The position numbers and the translations under genes are program-made. Below are positions 9,636 through 18,262 of a stretch of 64,000 nt of DNA, one piece after another. Every line of letters starts with the position of its first letter. Position 1 is the first letter of the stretch. The notes under the pieces are model-generated. The model worked only from the letters and a program-made list of their open reading frames with translations. It did no database searches and was not told the origin of the DNA. Location: contig NZ_JAAGOA010000023.1 of NCBI RefSeq assembly GCF_010550675.1, positions 8,335 to 72,334 on the forward strand, given 5' to 3'. This DNA is from Phytoactinopolyspora halotolerans (lineage in GTDB: Bacteria > Actinomycetota > Actinomycetes > Jiangellales > Jiangellaceae).

Positions 9636-10771
9636 CGGACACCCCCTTGGTGCGGGCGAGCCGGATCGTCGTCATGTCGCGGCGGCGGCTCCGGTGGTGG
9701 TCCACCGTCCGCGCCGCCGTCGCCGCCGAACCGGGCTCTGCTGGCGCGGACGTCCAGCCGGCGACGAGCGTAGATGGCCACCGCGGCGATGATGATCACG
9801 CCACGGAGCACGTCCTTGAAGAACGGGTCCACCTGCAAGATGTTGAAGATGGTGTCGAGCTCGGCGAGGATCAGCACCCCGGCCAGCGTGCCGGCGACGC
9901 CTCCCCGGCCACCCATCAGGAACGTGCCGCCCAGGACGACCGCCGCGATGGACTCCAGCTCGTAGCCGTTCTCATAAACCTCCGCGCTGCCGGTGCCGAA
10001 ACGCGCCGCGAGGAGCAGCCCGGCGACGCCCGCCGTCATCGCGCAGAGCACGTGAGCGGTCACCATCACCCGGCCGGTACGGATACCCGACATCCGGGCC
10101 ACCTCGGCGTTGCCGCCGACGGCGTACATGTGGAAGCCGGTGCGCGTCTTGCGCAGATAGAGGATCCCGGCCACCGCCGCGAGCAGCATCACCGCGGCCG
10201 AGACGGGCACGAACCCGATCCGGCTGTACCCGAACTGACGGAAGGACTCAGGCACCGCACCGGCGGGCCCTTTGTACTCCGTGTCGAGGTAGCCCTTAAT
10301 GATCAGCCCCATGCCGAGCGTGGTGATGAACGGGTTCACCTTGAGCACCGAGATGATCAGCCCGTTGGCCAGGCCGATGCCGCCGGCGACCAGCAGCGTC
10401 ACGGCGATGGCCAGCGGCACCCGGGCCGGATCACCGTCCATCGTGGTGGCGGCGACCAGGCTGGAGAGTGCGACGACGTAGCCGACGGAGAGGTCGAGCG
10501 AACGGCACAGGATCACCAGGGTCTGTCCGATCGCGATGAAACCCAGCAGGCTGGACCGGCTGAGCATCTCGACCGTGTTGGCGGTGCTGAACAGGTTCTT
10601 GTCCTGCAGGGCAACCAGAATCGCGCCGCCGACCATCACCCCCAGCAGAGCCAGGTACACCAGCTCCGTGGTGCCCAGCCGCCGGCGGATGGCCGTGGTC
10701 GGCGCCTCCGCGACGTCCGCCACGCGGTTCGCGGTCCGGCTCATGCCCGTGGGTCGCGTTCCACTCCTCAT
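9632..10771 (-). CDS. Sugar ABC importer permease (RbsC-type), first of two
   Basis: A permease of about 379 residues in the same family as its downstream neighbour, with GQTLVILCRSLDLSVGYVVA and AAVVLGGTFLMGGRGG as hallmarks. The ATG at 10771 overlaps the ATPase stop (ATGA), which favours it. A second in-frame ATG nine codons later (10744) could also serve. The first codons (MRSGTRPTGMS) closely match the start of the isomerase gene at 19932, as a short DNA repeat. It forms the membrane channel with the second permease. Confidence 0.88.
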   Translation of the reverse strand: MRSGTRPTGMSRTANRVADVAEAPTTAIRRRLGTTELVYLALLGVMVGGAILVALQDKNLFSTANTVEMLSRSSLLGFIAIGQTLVILCRSLDLSVGYVVALSSLVAATTMDGDPARVPLAIAVTLLVAGGIGLANGLIISVLKVNPFITTLGMGLIIKGYLDTEYKGPAGAVPESFRQFGYSRIGFVPVSAAVMLLAAVAGILYLRKTRTGFHMYAVGGNAEVARMSGIRTGRVMVTAHVLCAMTAGVAGLLLAARFGTGSAEVYENGYELESIAAVVLGGTFLMGGRGGVAGTLAGVLILAELDTIFNILQVDPFFKDVLRGVIIIAAVAIYARRRLDVRASRARFGGDGGADGGPPPEPPPRHDDDPARPHQGGVR

Positions 10772-12258
10772 GATGAGGTCACCTCGTCGACGTCGTGGCC
10801 GGTGGCCAGCGCCATCACCTGCTCCTCGGTCGAGCCGCGAGGCAGCTCGCCCGCGATCCTGCCGTCGGAGAGCACGACGATCCGGTCGGCCATGCCGATC
10901 ACCTCGGGAAGCTCGGAGGAGATCATCAGCATCGCCACGCCTTGCGCGGCCAGCTCGCGCATCAGGGTGTACACGCGTTCCTTCGCGCCCACGTCGATGC
11001 CGCGGGTCGGCTCGTCCAGCACGATCACCTCCGGTTCGGTCGCCAGCCACTTGGCCAGCACCACCTTCTGCTGGTTGCCTCCGGACAAGAAGCGGACCTC
11101 CTGGTCGTAGCCGCGCGCCACGAGGTCGAGTGAGGAGAGGATGCCGGGGACGCGCCGGGCATACCGGGCCGACCGGCGGGGCGTCACGGCATCCAGCACG
11201 AGCCGGGCGTTGGCCAGCACGGACTGATTCAGCGCCAGTCCTTGCGCCTTGCGGTCCTCGGTGACCAGCGCCAGCCCGGCGCGCACCGCCTGCCGCGGTG
11301 ACCGGATGCGCACCGGCCGGCCGTGCAGACGGATCTCACCGCGGGTGAACCGCTCCACACCGAAGAGCGCGTGCGCCACCTCGGTGCGGCCGCTTCCCTG
11401 CAGCCCGGCGAGCGCGGTGATCTCACCGGCGCGCAGCTCGAGGTCGATGCCGTCGAGCTGGTCGTTGCCGCCGCCGCGGACCTGCAGCCGCACGTCGCCG
11501 GCCTCGGTCCCGGGCAGCTTGTCCGGGAAGAAGCTGGTGATCGGCCGGCCCACCATCTTGCGGACCAGAGCGTCCGGGGTGATGGCGGCGGTGTCCACCG
11601 TGTCGACCAGGTGCCCGTCCTTCAGGATCGTCACCCGGTCGGAGAGGTCGAAGATCTCCTTGAGCCGGTGCGAGACGTACAGGATCGCCACCCCGCGTTC
11701 GCGCAGCCGCTGGACCAGGCCGTAGAGCAGCTCCACTTCCTCGTCGGAGAGCGCCGCGGTGGGCTCGTCCATGGAGATGATCCGGGCGTCGTAGGACAGT
11801 GCCTTGACGATCTCCACGATCTGCTGGCCGGCCACCGACAGCGACCGCACCGGGCTCTGCGGCGCCAGCCAGCTCAGCCCGAGGTCCTGCAGCAGCTCCG
11901 CGGTGTGAGCGTTCATCCGCCCCGCGTCGACCAGGCCCCGGTCGCGCGGCTCGCGGCCCAGGAAAACGTTCTCCGCCACCGTCCGGTCAGGCAGCAGGTT
12001 GAACTCCTGGAAGACGGTCGACACCCCGGCGTGCTGCGCCTGCAGCGGGTGCTCGAACGCCACGTCCTGACCGTCCAGCTCGATCCGGCCGCCGTCCGCC
12101 TGGTACACGCCGGCCAGGATCTTCATCAGCGTCGACTTGCCCGCGCCGTTCTCTCCGACCAGCGCATGCACCTCGCCGGCCCGCACGTCCAGGTCCACAC
12201 CGTGCAGGACCTGCACGCCGAGGAAGGACTTGTCGATCCCCCTCATACGAAGCATCAT
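10768..12258 (-). CDS. Sugar ABC importer ATPase with two nucleotide-binding domains (RbsA-type)
   Basis: About 496 residues from the first of a tandem ATG ATG pair (12258/12255), which follows AGGGAG; the frame stays open to an ATG at 12303 without a clear ribosome site. The N-terminal half has Walker A GENGAGKST and signature LSVAGQQ. The C-terminal half has the degenerate first-loop sequence GLQGSGRTE, then LSGGNQQKVVLAKWL and Walker B VIVLDEPTRGIDVGAK. Two fused ATPase cassettes are typical of carbohydrate uptake transporter class 2. It is the first gene of the operon running to 6417, with a candidate promoter at 12311-12340. Confidence 0.9.
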   Translation of the reverse strand: MMLRMRGIDKSFLGVQVLHGVDLDVRAGEVHALVGENGAGKSTLMKILAGVYQADGGRIELDGQDVAFEHPLQAQHAGVSTVFQEFNLLPDRTVAENVFLGREPRDRGLVDAGRMNAHTAELLQDLGLSWLAPQSPVRSLSVAGQQIVEIVKALSYDARIISMDEPTAALSDEEVELLYGLVQRLRERGVAILYVSHRLKEIFDLSDRVTILKDGHLVDTVDTAAITPDALVRKMVGRPITSFFPDKLPGTEAGDVRLQVRGGGNDQLDGIDLELRAGEITALAGLQGSGRTEVAHALFGVERFTRGEIRLHGRPVRIRSPRQAVRAGLALVTEDRKAQGLALNQSVLANARLVLDAVTPRRSARYARRVPGILSSLDLVARGYDQEVRFLSGGNQQKVVLAKWLATEPEVIVLDEPTRGIDVGAKERVYTLMRELAAQGVAMLMISSELPEVIGMADRIVVLSDGRIAGELPRGSTEEQVMALATGHDVDEVTSS

Positions 12259-12310
12259 GTGCTCCCTCGTGTCCGTCATCTCAGTGATCGACGCCACACC
12301 CATGGGCGAG

Positions 12311-12340
12311 ACGCTAGAGGTACTTTTGTATCTGCGTCAA
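12311..12340 (-). promoter_or_regulatory. Candidate promoter of the first ABC operon
   Basis: On the minus strand TTGACG (12335-12340) and TAGCGT (12311-12316) are 18 bases apart, a plausible actinobacterial sigma-A-type promoter. The predicted start is near 12304, giving a leader of about 46 bases before the ATG at 12258, or an almost leaderless message if the ATG at 12303 is used. The -35 box overlaps the palindrome at 12339-12353. Confidence 0.45.
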
Positions 12341-12353
12341 GCAAAAGTTGCTT
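12339..12353. promoter_or_regulatory. Candidate ROK operator between divergent genes
   Basis: AAGCAA-AAG-TTGCTT is a perfect 6-base inverted repeat with a 3-base centre. It touches the -35 box of the ABC operon promoter and lies 60 bases before the divergent ROK gene. That placement suits repression by the ROK protein. A 12-base palindrome TGCATGCATGCA at 12375-12386 lies closer to the ROK start. Confidence 0.4.
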
Positions 12354-12412
12354 ACTTGTTACGATTCTCCCGATTGCATGCATGCATAAGACGGGTGTGT
12401 TTCACTGACCTT

Positions 12413-13636
12413 ATGAACGAAGATGTTGGTGACGCGGCGCAAACGACGTCGCCGGTCGCCATCGACGGCGCCTCGCCCTACGGCGCTGGGGCCCTGTTCC
12501 AGATCCTTCGCGACGGCCGGCACCGCACCCGCGCCGAGCTGGCGGCCGAGACCGGCCTGGCCCGCTCCACCGTCACGCAACGCGTCGACGCGCTGTTGAT
12601 GAGCAACCTCATCGGCCCGGCGGATAAGGGCGCGTCCACCGGCGGACGGCCGCCCACCCGGTTCGCCTTCAACCGGGCGGCACGCATCGTGCTGGCCGCG
12701 GACATCGGCGCCACCCACGTACGCGCGGCCGTCACCGACCTCACCGGCGGCATCCTGGCCGAGGCCCGAGAAGAGATCGCGGTGGAGGCCGGACCGGAGA
12801 AGGTGCTCGGATGGGTCGACACGGCCGGGCGCGAGCTCATCGCGGAGGCCGGCCGCACCCTCGACGACCTGCTCGGCGTCGGCGTCGGACTGCCTGGCCC
12901 GGTCGAGCACTCCACCGGGCGCCCGGTCAACCCGCCGATCATGCCCGGCTGGGACGGCTTCGACGTCCAGGGCTACCTGCACGAGCGTTTCCACGCCATC
13001 GTGCTGGCCGACAACGACGTGAACATCATGGCGCTCGGCGAGCACTTCACCCGCTGGAGAGAAGCGCCGCACCTGATGTTCATCAAGGTCGCCACCGGCA
13101 TCGGCTGCGGGCTGATCAGCGACCACCGGCTGCACCGCGGCGCCCAGGGCGCGGCCGGCGACCTGGGCCACATCCAGCTGCCCCGTGGCTCCGACGTGCC
13201 GTGCCGCTGCGGCAACACCGGATGCCTCGAGGCGGTCGCCAGCGGCGCGGCGATCGCCGCCCAGTTGCGCGAGTCCGGCATCGAAGCGAGGTCCAGCCGG
13301 GACGTGGTCGCCTGGGCCCGCAGCGGATCGGTGCAGGCGCTGCAGCTGATCCGGCAGGCCGGTCGTGACCTCGGCGACGTGCTCGCCGCGGCCGTCAGCC
13401 TGTTCAACCCGTCGGTCATCGTCATCGGCGGATCGCTCGCACAGGCGGGGGACCACCTCATCGCCGGTGTCCGCGAGGCCGTCTACCGTCGCTCCCTGCC
13501 GCTGGCCACCCAGCACCTGCGCATCGTGCGCGCGGAGACCGACGACCGGGACGGCATCGTCGGCGCCGCCGTCATGGTGATCGACCACGCGCTCTCCGCC
13601 GCCCAAGTGGACAAGCTCGTCACACCGCCACGATGA
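12413..13636 (+). CDS. ROK-family transcriptional regulator
   Basis: A 407-residue ROK regulator: an N-terminal winged helix (about 30-80, RAELAAETGLARSTVTQRVDAL) followed by a sugar-kinase-like fold. DIGATHVRAAV begins the nucleotide-binding lobe, and the zinc motif CRCGNTGCLE is intact. The protein is divergent from the sugar ABC operon and is its probable local sensor. No ribosome site precedes the ATG at 12413, so the message may be leaderless or the start may differ by a few codons. The stop lies 86 bases from the convergent prenyl synthase gene, with GC-rich inverted repeats between them. Confidence 0.88.
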   Translation: MNEDVGDAAQTTSPVAIDGASPYGAGALFQILRDGRHRTRAELAAETGLARSTVTQRVDALLMSNLIGPADKGASTGGRPPTRFAFNRAARIVLAADIGATHVRAAVTDLTGGILAEAREEIAVEAGPEKVLGWVDTAGRELIAEAGRTLDDLLGVGVGLPGPVEHSTGRPVNPPIMPGWDGFDVQGYLHERFHAIVLADNDVNIMALGEHFTRWREAPHLMFIKVATGIGCGLISDHRLHRGAQGAAGDLGHIQLPRGSDVPCRCGNTGCLEAVASGAAIAAQLRESGIEARSSRDVVAWARSGSVQALQLIRQAGRDLGDVLAAAVSLFNPSVIVIGGSLAQAGDHLIAGVREAVYRRSLPLATQHLRIVRAETDDRDGIVGAAVMVIDHALSAAQVDKLVTPPR

Positions 13637-13702
13637 CCGCCTGGCCGGCCCCGCCCGCGCGGCAGCCGGCCCGGCGGCGCCGGCCGGGCTCGTCACCGCA
13701 CC

Positions 13703-13723
13703 ACCCGGGCGGGCCCCCCGGGT
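13703..13723. terminator. Weak GC-rich hairpin between convergent genes
   Basis: ACCCGGG (13703-13709) pairs with CCCGGGT (13717-13723) across a 7-base loop, touching the stop codon of the prenyl synthase gene. Further GC-rich inverted sequence lies just left of it. There is no T tract. The region separates two convergent transcripts. Confidence 0.25.
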
Positions 13724-14823
13724 CAGCGTGTCCTCCGGCGGACGAGTTCGGCCAGCAGCCGTAGCTCGTCGGCGGCGTCCGGGTCCGGGCCGGCGCGATC
13801 CAGGGCCGCCAGAGCCAGCCGGGATCGCCGCTCGGCCTCGGCCTGCGCCCATCGCCGGCCGCCCGCGCGCTCGACCAGTTCCACCATCCGCACCACCTCG
13901 TCATCCGGCGGGTCCACACCATCGGTGCGCCCGGCCGACGCATACAGCGGACCGCGACCGGGGTAACGTTCGTTCAACTCCGCGCCGGCCTCGTTCTCCG
14001 CCGCCAGCGCGGCGACGATCGGCAACGTCATCTTCCGGCTCGCCAGATCGGAGCCGACCGGTTTGCCGGTAGACGCCGGGTCGCCCCAGATACCCAACAG
14101 GTCGTCAGTGAGCTGGAACGCCACGCCCAGCTGGCAGCCGAACTCCTGGTACAAGGCGGCGACGTCGGCCGAGGCTCCGGCCGCCATGGCACCGAGGCGG
14201 CAGGCGCAGCCGAGCAGCGCGCCAGTCTTGTCCTCCGCCATCGCCAGGCACCCGGCCAGGTCGACCGGTTCGCTCCCGGCCTGCAGCGCCAGGTCGGTCG
14301 CCTGGCCGCGGCACAACCTCAGCAGCGCCCCGCTCAGCACCTCCGCCGCCCGCGGGTCGCTCCTCGCGACCGTGTGCAGCGCGGCGCCGAGCAGCGTGTC
14401 ACCGGTGAGGATCGCCCGGCCGGTGCCGAAGACCGTCCACGCGGCCGGCCGGTGCCGCCGGGTGCGGTCGCCGTCCATGACGTCGTCGTGCAGCAGCGAG
14501 AAGTCGTGCAACAGCTCCACCGCCACGGCCGCCGCCGTCACCGCACCCGTCACCGCGCCTGAGGCGCCCGGACCGGCGCCGGCGGCGCGGGCGCTGGAGA
14601 GGACCAGCGCGGGCCGCAGCGCCTTCCCCGGGCGGCTCCGGCGATGTCCCTCGGCGTCCCACAGGCCGGCGTGGTATCCGGCGATCACCCGGACGCTCTC
14701 CGGAAGCCCGTCCAGCACCGCCCGCAACTCCGGCTCGATCAGCCGCCGCGCCTCGTCCAAGAGCCGATCGGCCGACGTGCGCGGGTCGACGACCACCGCG
14801 GTCCCGTCCCGAGACCGGGTCAC
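13723..14823 (-). CDS. Polyprenyl diphosphate synthase (FPP/GGPP-type)
   Basis: A 366-residue trans-isoprenyl diphosphate synthase. It makes a linear prenyl diphosphate by head-to-tail condensation of isopentenyl diphosphate. The first aspartate-rich motif LLHDDVMDGD is complete. The second is the DDLLGIWGD form common in actinobacterial family members. GKALRPALVL lies near residue 75. The GTG start at 14823 overlaps the previous stop as GTGA, so it is translationally coupled to the phosphatase gene. It is the last gene of the ebo-like cluster and probably supplies the prenyl donor for the UbiA enzyme at 19929-20858. Product chain length is not predictable here. Confidence 0.87.
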   Translation of the reverse strand: MTRSRDGTAVVVDPRTSADRLLDEARRLIEPELRAVLDGLPESVRVIAGYHAGLWDAEGHRRSRPGKALRPALVLSSARAAGAGPGASGAVTGAVTAAAVAVELLHDFSLLHDDVMDGDRTRRHRPAAWTVFGTGRAILTGDTLLGAALHTVARSDPRAAEVLSGALLRLCRGQATDLALQAGSEPVDLAGCLAMAEDKTGALLGCACRLGAMAAGASADVAALYQEFGCQLGVAFQLTDDLLGIWGDPASTGKPVGSDLASRKMTLPIVAALAAENEAGAELNERYPGRGPLYASAGRTDGVDPPDDEVVRMVELVERAGGRRWAQAEAERRSRLALAALDRAGPDPDAADELRLLAELVRRRTR

Positions 14824-16199
14824 CGGGCACTCACCGGCGCACCGGCCAGCTCCAGCAGCAATCCGTACACCTCGGTGGCGGCGATCCGTTCCCGGGCGAC
14901 GTCCTCGTTCGAGCACAGCAGCACGGGCCCGTGTGCCGGGTCGTCCGGTAGCCGCCCGTGGCTGCCGCGGACCGGCGACGGGTCGAGCGGCACCACGTTC
15001 ATCGCGTACCGGAGGCCAAGCTTCTTTCGGGCCAGGCCGCCGGCGGCGCGCAGTTTCACCCATGGATCCGCCGGGTCGAGGAACAGCTCGGCCGGGTCAT
15101 AGCCGGGTTTCTTGTGGATGTCGACGGCCCGGGCGAAGTCAGGCGCCCGGGCGTCGTCCAGCCAGTAGTAGTAGGTGAACCAGGCGTCCGGCTCGGCCAC
15201 CAGCACCAGTTCGCCCGCCCGCTCGTGGTCCAGCCCCTGTGCCGCCTTTCCGTCCGCGTCGAGGACCTCGGCCACCCCGGGCAGCTCGGACACGATGCCG
15301 CGCACCCGGTCCAGATCGGCCGGGTCACGCACGTAGACGTGTGCGACCTGGTGGTCCGCGACGGCGAAGGCCCGCGACGTCCACGGGTCGAGCAGCTCAC
15401 CACTGGCGTTGGTATGCACATGCAGTAGCCCGGCCTGGCGCAGCGCCCGGTTGACGTCCACCGGGCGATGGGCGTGGGTGATGCCGTACTCGCTGAGCAC
15501 GACGACGGTCACGCCCTGGTCGCCGGCGTCGTCCAGCAACGGCGCCAGCACCGCGTCGACGTCGCGGGCCGCGGCCACCGCCTGCGGGCTGTCCGGGCCG
15601 AAGCGTTGCAGGTCGTAGTCGAGATGCGGGACGTAGGCGAGGGTGAGGTCGTGCTCCGGCAGCAGCATCCTGGTGGCCTCGACGATCCACCGCGAGCTCT
15701 CGATCGAGGCCGTGGGTCCCCAGTAGTGGAACAGCGGGAACGTGCCGAGCCGGTCGGTGAGCACCCGATGCAGCGCCGGCGGCCAGGTCCAGCAGTCCGG
15801 CGACTTGCGCCCGTCGGCGTGATACACCGGCCGCGGCGTGATGGTGGTGTCGGTACTCGAGCCCATCGCGTACCACCAGCAGATGTTGGCCACCCGGTAG
15901 CCGGGGCGGCTGCGCCTGATGGTCTCCCACACCTTCTCGCCGCCGACCAGCCGGTTGTGCTGCCGCCAGAACAACACCTCGCCCAGGTCACGGAAGAACC
16001 AGCCGTTCCCGACGATTCCATGCTCGCGCGGCATCGTCCCGGTCAGAAACGTGGACTGGGCCGAACACGTCACCGCGGGCAGAACGGTACCCAGCTCCGC
16101 CGAGAACCCCTCGGTGGCGAGTCTGCTCAATCGGGGCATGTGCGCCAGCAGCCGCGGGGTGAGCCCGACGACGTCGATGACCAGCAACTTCTCACTCAC
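14820..16199 (-). CDS. EboF-like alkaline-phosphatase-superfamily phosphodiesterase
   Basis: A 459-residue member of the type I phosphodiesterase/nucleotide pyrophosphatase family. DVVGLTP at residues 9-15 holds the first metal Asp, LPAVTCSAQSTFLTG holds the candidate Thr nucleophile, and GTMPREHGIVGNGWFF follows. The usual D/S-D-H-G metal motif is replaced by SEYGI (VVVLSEYGITHAH), and PHLDYDLQRFGPDS stands where a metal Asp/His motif is expected. This variation may mark a subfamily. No signal peptide is visible. It overlaps both neighbours by four bases. Within the cluster it may release phosphate or a nucleotide from the product; this is inference. Confidence 0.8.
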   Translation of the reverse strand: MSEKLLVIDVVGLTPRLLAHMPRLSRLATEGFSAELGTVLPAVTCSAQSTFLTGTMPREHGIVGNGWFFRDLGEVLFWRQHNRLVGGEKVWETIRRSRPGYRVANICWWYAMGSSTDTTITPRPVYHADGRKSPDCWTWPPALHRVLTDRLGTFPLFHYWGPTASIESSRWIVEATRMLLPEHDLTLAYVPHLDYDLQRFGPDSPQAVAAARDVDAVLAPLLDDAGDQGVTVVVLSEYGITHAHRPVDVNRALRQAGLLHVHTNASGELLDPWTSRAFAVADHQVAHVYVRDPADLDRVRGIVSELPGVAEVLDADGKAAQGLDHERAGELVLVAEPDAWFTYYYWLDDARAPDFARAVDIHKKPGYDPAELFLDPADPWVKLRAAGGLARKKLGLRYAMNVVPLDPSPVRGSHGRLPDDPAHGPVLLCSNEDVARERIAATEVYGLLLELAGAPVSAR

Positions 16200-17365
16200 A
16201 GCGCCTCCATACCGAGCTCCGACATGCGTCCGGCCGTCCAGCTCAGCTCGGCCGCCAAACCGTCCACCAGGCCGGCGACGTCATCCGGCCGCCGGCCCTG
16301 TGGCAGCACCGACCAGGTGTAGGTCTCCACCTCGACGTGGTCGGTCGCCGCCGTGGCGCCGCCGAAGAGCAGGCCGAGTGTCTGCTGCAGGTGGTCATGG
16401 GTGCCGCCCAGCGGTTCGGCCGGAGGTTCGTGCAGCGGCACGTGGAAGTGCACCCGCCACGGTCCGCGGCCGCGCAGAGCCCGTCGGCCCTCCAGCGCCT
16501 CGGGCAGATCGTCCCGGCCGACGGTGCGGCCGGCGGCATGTTCGCGGGCCTGGTGCAGGAACCGGTCCTCGGCGTAGCGGGTCAGCTCCGCCCTGGTGGC
16601 CGGATCAGCCGGCGCGGCGGCGTGCAGCGCAGCCGACGCCTGGGTCTTGACCACCGGCAGCCCGGCGTCGGCGAGGCGCTGCAGCGCCGCCGCGGGCTCC
16701 TCGAACTGCACCGCCAGATGGCAGGTGTCCAGGCACACCCCGATCCGTTCCCGGTCCACCGAAGCGAGCCGCTCGGCCGCCTCCGTCGTGGTCTCCACGA
16801 TGCAGCCGGGTTCCGGCTCCAGGCCGACCCGGATGGTGCGCCCGGTCTCCGCCTCCAGCTTCTCCAGACCGTCGGCCAGCCGGGCCAAGTGCTCCTCGGC
16901 CTGCCGCTGCCGGTCGGCGTACCACGGGCTGCGCCAGCCCAGCGGCAACGTGGAGATGCTGCCGCGGGCCGCGTCGTCCGGCAGCAGCCGGGCCAGCACG
17001 GCCGCACAGTCCAGGGTGTATTCCAGCCGGGCCGGCTCACACCAGTCCGGCCGGTAGACCGCCTTCTTCACCTCGGGGTCGTGGAAGCCGGCGTACGGGA
17101 ATGCGTTCAGCGTCACGACCTCGAGCCCGTTGCCGTCGAGAGCCTCGCGCAGCCGTCGCAGATCGGCGTCGTGGCCGGCCAGGTGCGCGGCGACCGGCGC
17201 GGGAAGCCACAGGCCGAGCCCGAGCCGCTCGACGCCGAGCCGGGACCGGACCCCGCCGCCATAGGTGCGCACCTGCTCCAGCAGGGCCTCGAGGTCCTCC
17301 GTGGGGTGGACGTTGGTGCAGTACGCCAGGTGGACGACCGTGCCGTCGGGATGCCGCAGCCGCAT
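16196..17365 (-). CDS. EboE-like metabolite traffic protein (xylose-isomerase-like TIM barrel)
   Basis: A 389-residue protein that resembles EboE, a TIM-barrel member of the ebo cluster. The first strand VHLAYCTNVHPTEDLEAL is characteristic. TLNAFPYAGFH, TLPLGWR, VGLEPEPGCIVETT and GVCLDTCHLAVQFE follow and supply candidate metal-binding Glu/Asp/His residues. HFHVPLH and VEVETYTW lie near the end. Its precise reaction is not established; the ebo family is linked to traffic of a metabolite to the periplasm in cyanobacteria. It starts three bases after the TatD gene's stop and overlaps the phosphatase gene by four bases. Confidence 0.8.
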   Translation of the reverse strand: MRLRHPDGTVVHLAYCTNVHPTEDLEALLEQVRTYGGGVRSRLGVERLGLGLWLPAPVAAHLAGHDADLRRLREALDGNGLEVVTLNAFPYAGFHDPEVKKAVYRPDWCEPARLEYTLDCAAVLARLLPDDAARGSISTLPLGWRSPWYADRQRQAEEHLARLADGLEKLEAETGRTIRVGLEPEPGCIVETTTEAAERLASVDRERIGVCLDTCHLAVQFEEPAAALQRLADAGLPVVKTQASAALHAAAPADPATRAELTRYAEDRFLHQAREHAAGRTVGRDDLPEALEGRRALRGRGPWRVHFHVPLHEPPAEPLGGTHDHLQQTLGLLFGGATAATDHVEVETYTWSVLPQGRRPDDVAGLVDGLAAELSWTAGRMSELGMEAL

Positions 17366-17368
17366 CGC

Positions 17369-18262
17369 TCAGCCCTCCTCTGTCCCGGTCGGGCGCTGTC
17401 CGCGCAAGACCGAGTTGCCCTGGAAGGTGGCGGCGGGGTCGGCCCCGTCGGCCCCGTCGGCGCCCGCGTCGTCGATCAGCAGCCGGCCGCTCTGCCCGTA
17501 GAACTCGACCGGGTTGCGCCACAGCACCCGGTCCACGTCGGCGGCGCCGAACCCGTCGTCGAGCATCGCCTGGCCGGTCTTGGCCGTCTTCAACGGGTCG
17601 CTGCGGCCCCAGTCCGCGGCGGAGTTGACGATCATCTTCTCCAGGCCGTACTCGCGCAGGATCGCGACCATCCGGTGCTCGTCCATCTTGGTGTCCGGGT
17701 AGATCGAGAACCCCATCCAGCACCCGGACTCCGCCACCATCCGCACGGTCAACTCGTTGAGATGGTCGACCAGCACCCGCTCCGGCGGCAGCCCGGACTC
17801 GGCGACGAGATCCAGCGTGCGCCGGGTTCCGGCCGCCTTGTCCCGGTGCGGGGTGTGCACCAGCACCGGCAGGTCGTGCTCGGCGGCCAGCTGGAGCTGA
17901 TGGGTGAACGCCTTCTCCTCGTCCGCGGTCATCGAGTCGAACCCGACCTCCCCGACGGCGACCACACCGTCTTTGGCCAGGTACCGCGGCAGCACGTCGA
18001 GCACCTCGACGCAGCGCGGGTCGTTGGCCTCCTTCGGGTTGAGCGCGATGGCGCAGTGGTGCCGGATCCCGAACTGGCCGGCGCGGAACCGCTCCCAGCC
18101 GAGCAACCCGTCGAAGTAGTCGCAGAACGAGCCGACGCTGGTCCGCGGCTGCCCCAGCCAGAACGCCGGCTCGGTCACCGCCCGCACCCCGGCGGCGTAC
18201 ATCGCCTCATAGTCGTCGGTGGTGCGCGAGGTCATGTGGATGTGCGGATCGAAGATGCGCAT
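17369..18262 (-). CDS. TatD-family metal-dependent hydrolase (EboB-like)
   Basis: A 297-residue amidohydrolase-superfamily protein. MRIFDPHIHMTSRT gives the HxH metal pair at residues 7-9. GEVGFDSM supplies the metal Glu, LVHTPHRDK and LVDHLNE the later histidines, and NSAADWGRSDP the final Asp. This is the TatD-like branch found in ebo clusters, not general TatD DNase. The start overlaps the EboA stop by one base (TGATG). About 25 residues at the C-terminus are low-complexity Ala/Asp/Gly and unlikely to be catalytic. Substrate is unknown. Confidence 0.82.
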   Translation of the reverse strand: MRIFDPHIHMTSRTTDDYEAMYAAGVRAVTEPAFWLGQPRTSVGSFCDYFDGLLGWERFRAGQFGIRHHCAIALNPKEANDPRCVEVLDVLPRYLAKDGVVAVGEVGFDSMTADEEKAFTHQLQLAAEHDLPVLVHTPHRDKAAGTRRTLDLVAESGLPPERVLVDHLNELTVRMVAESGCWMGFSIYPDTKMDEHRMVAILREYGLEKMIVNSAADWGRSDPLKTAKTGQAMLDDGFGAADVDRVLWRNPVEFYGQSGRLLIDDAGADGADGADPAATFQGNSVLRGQRPTGTEEG

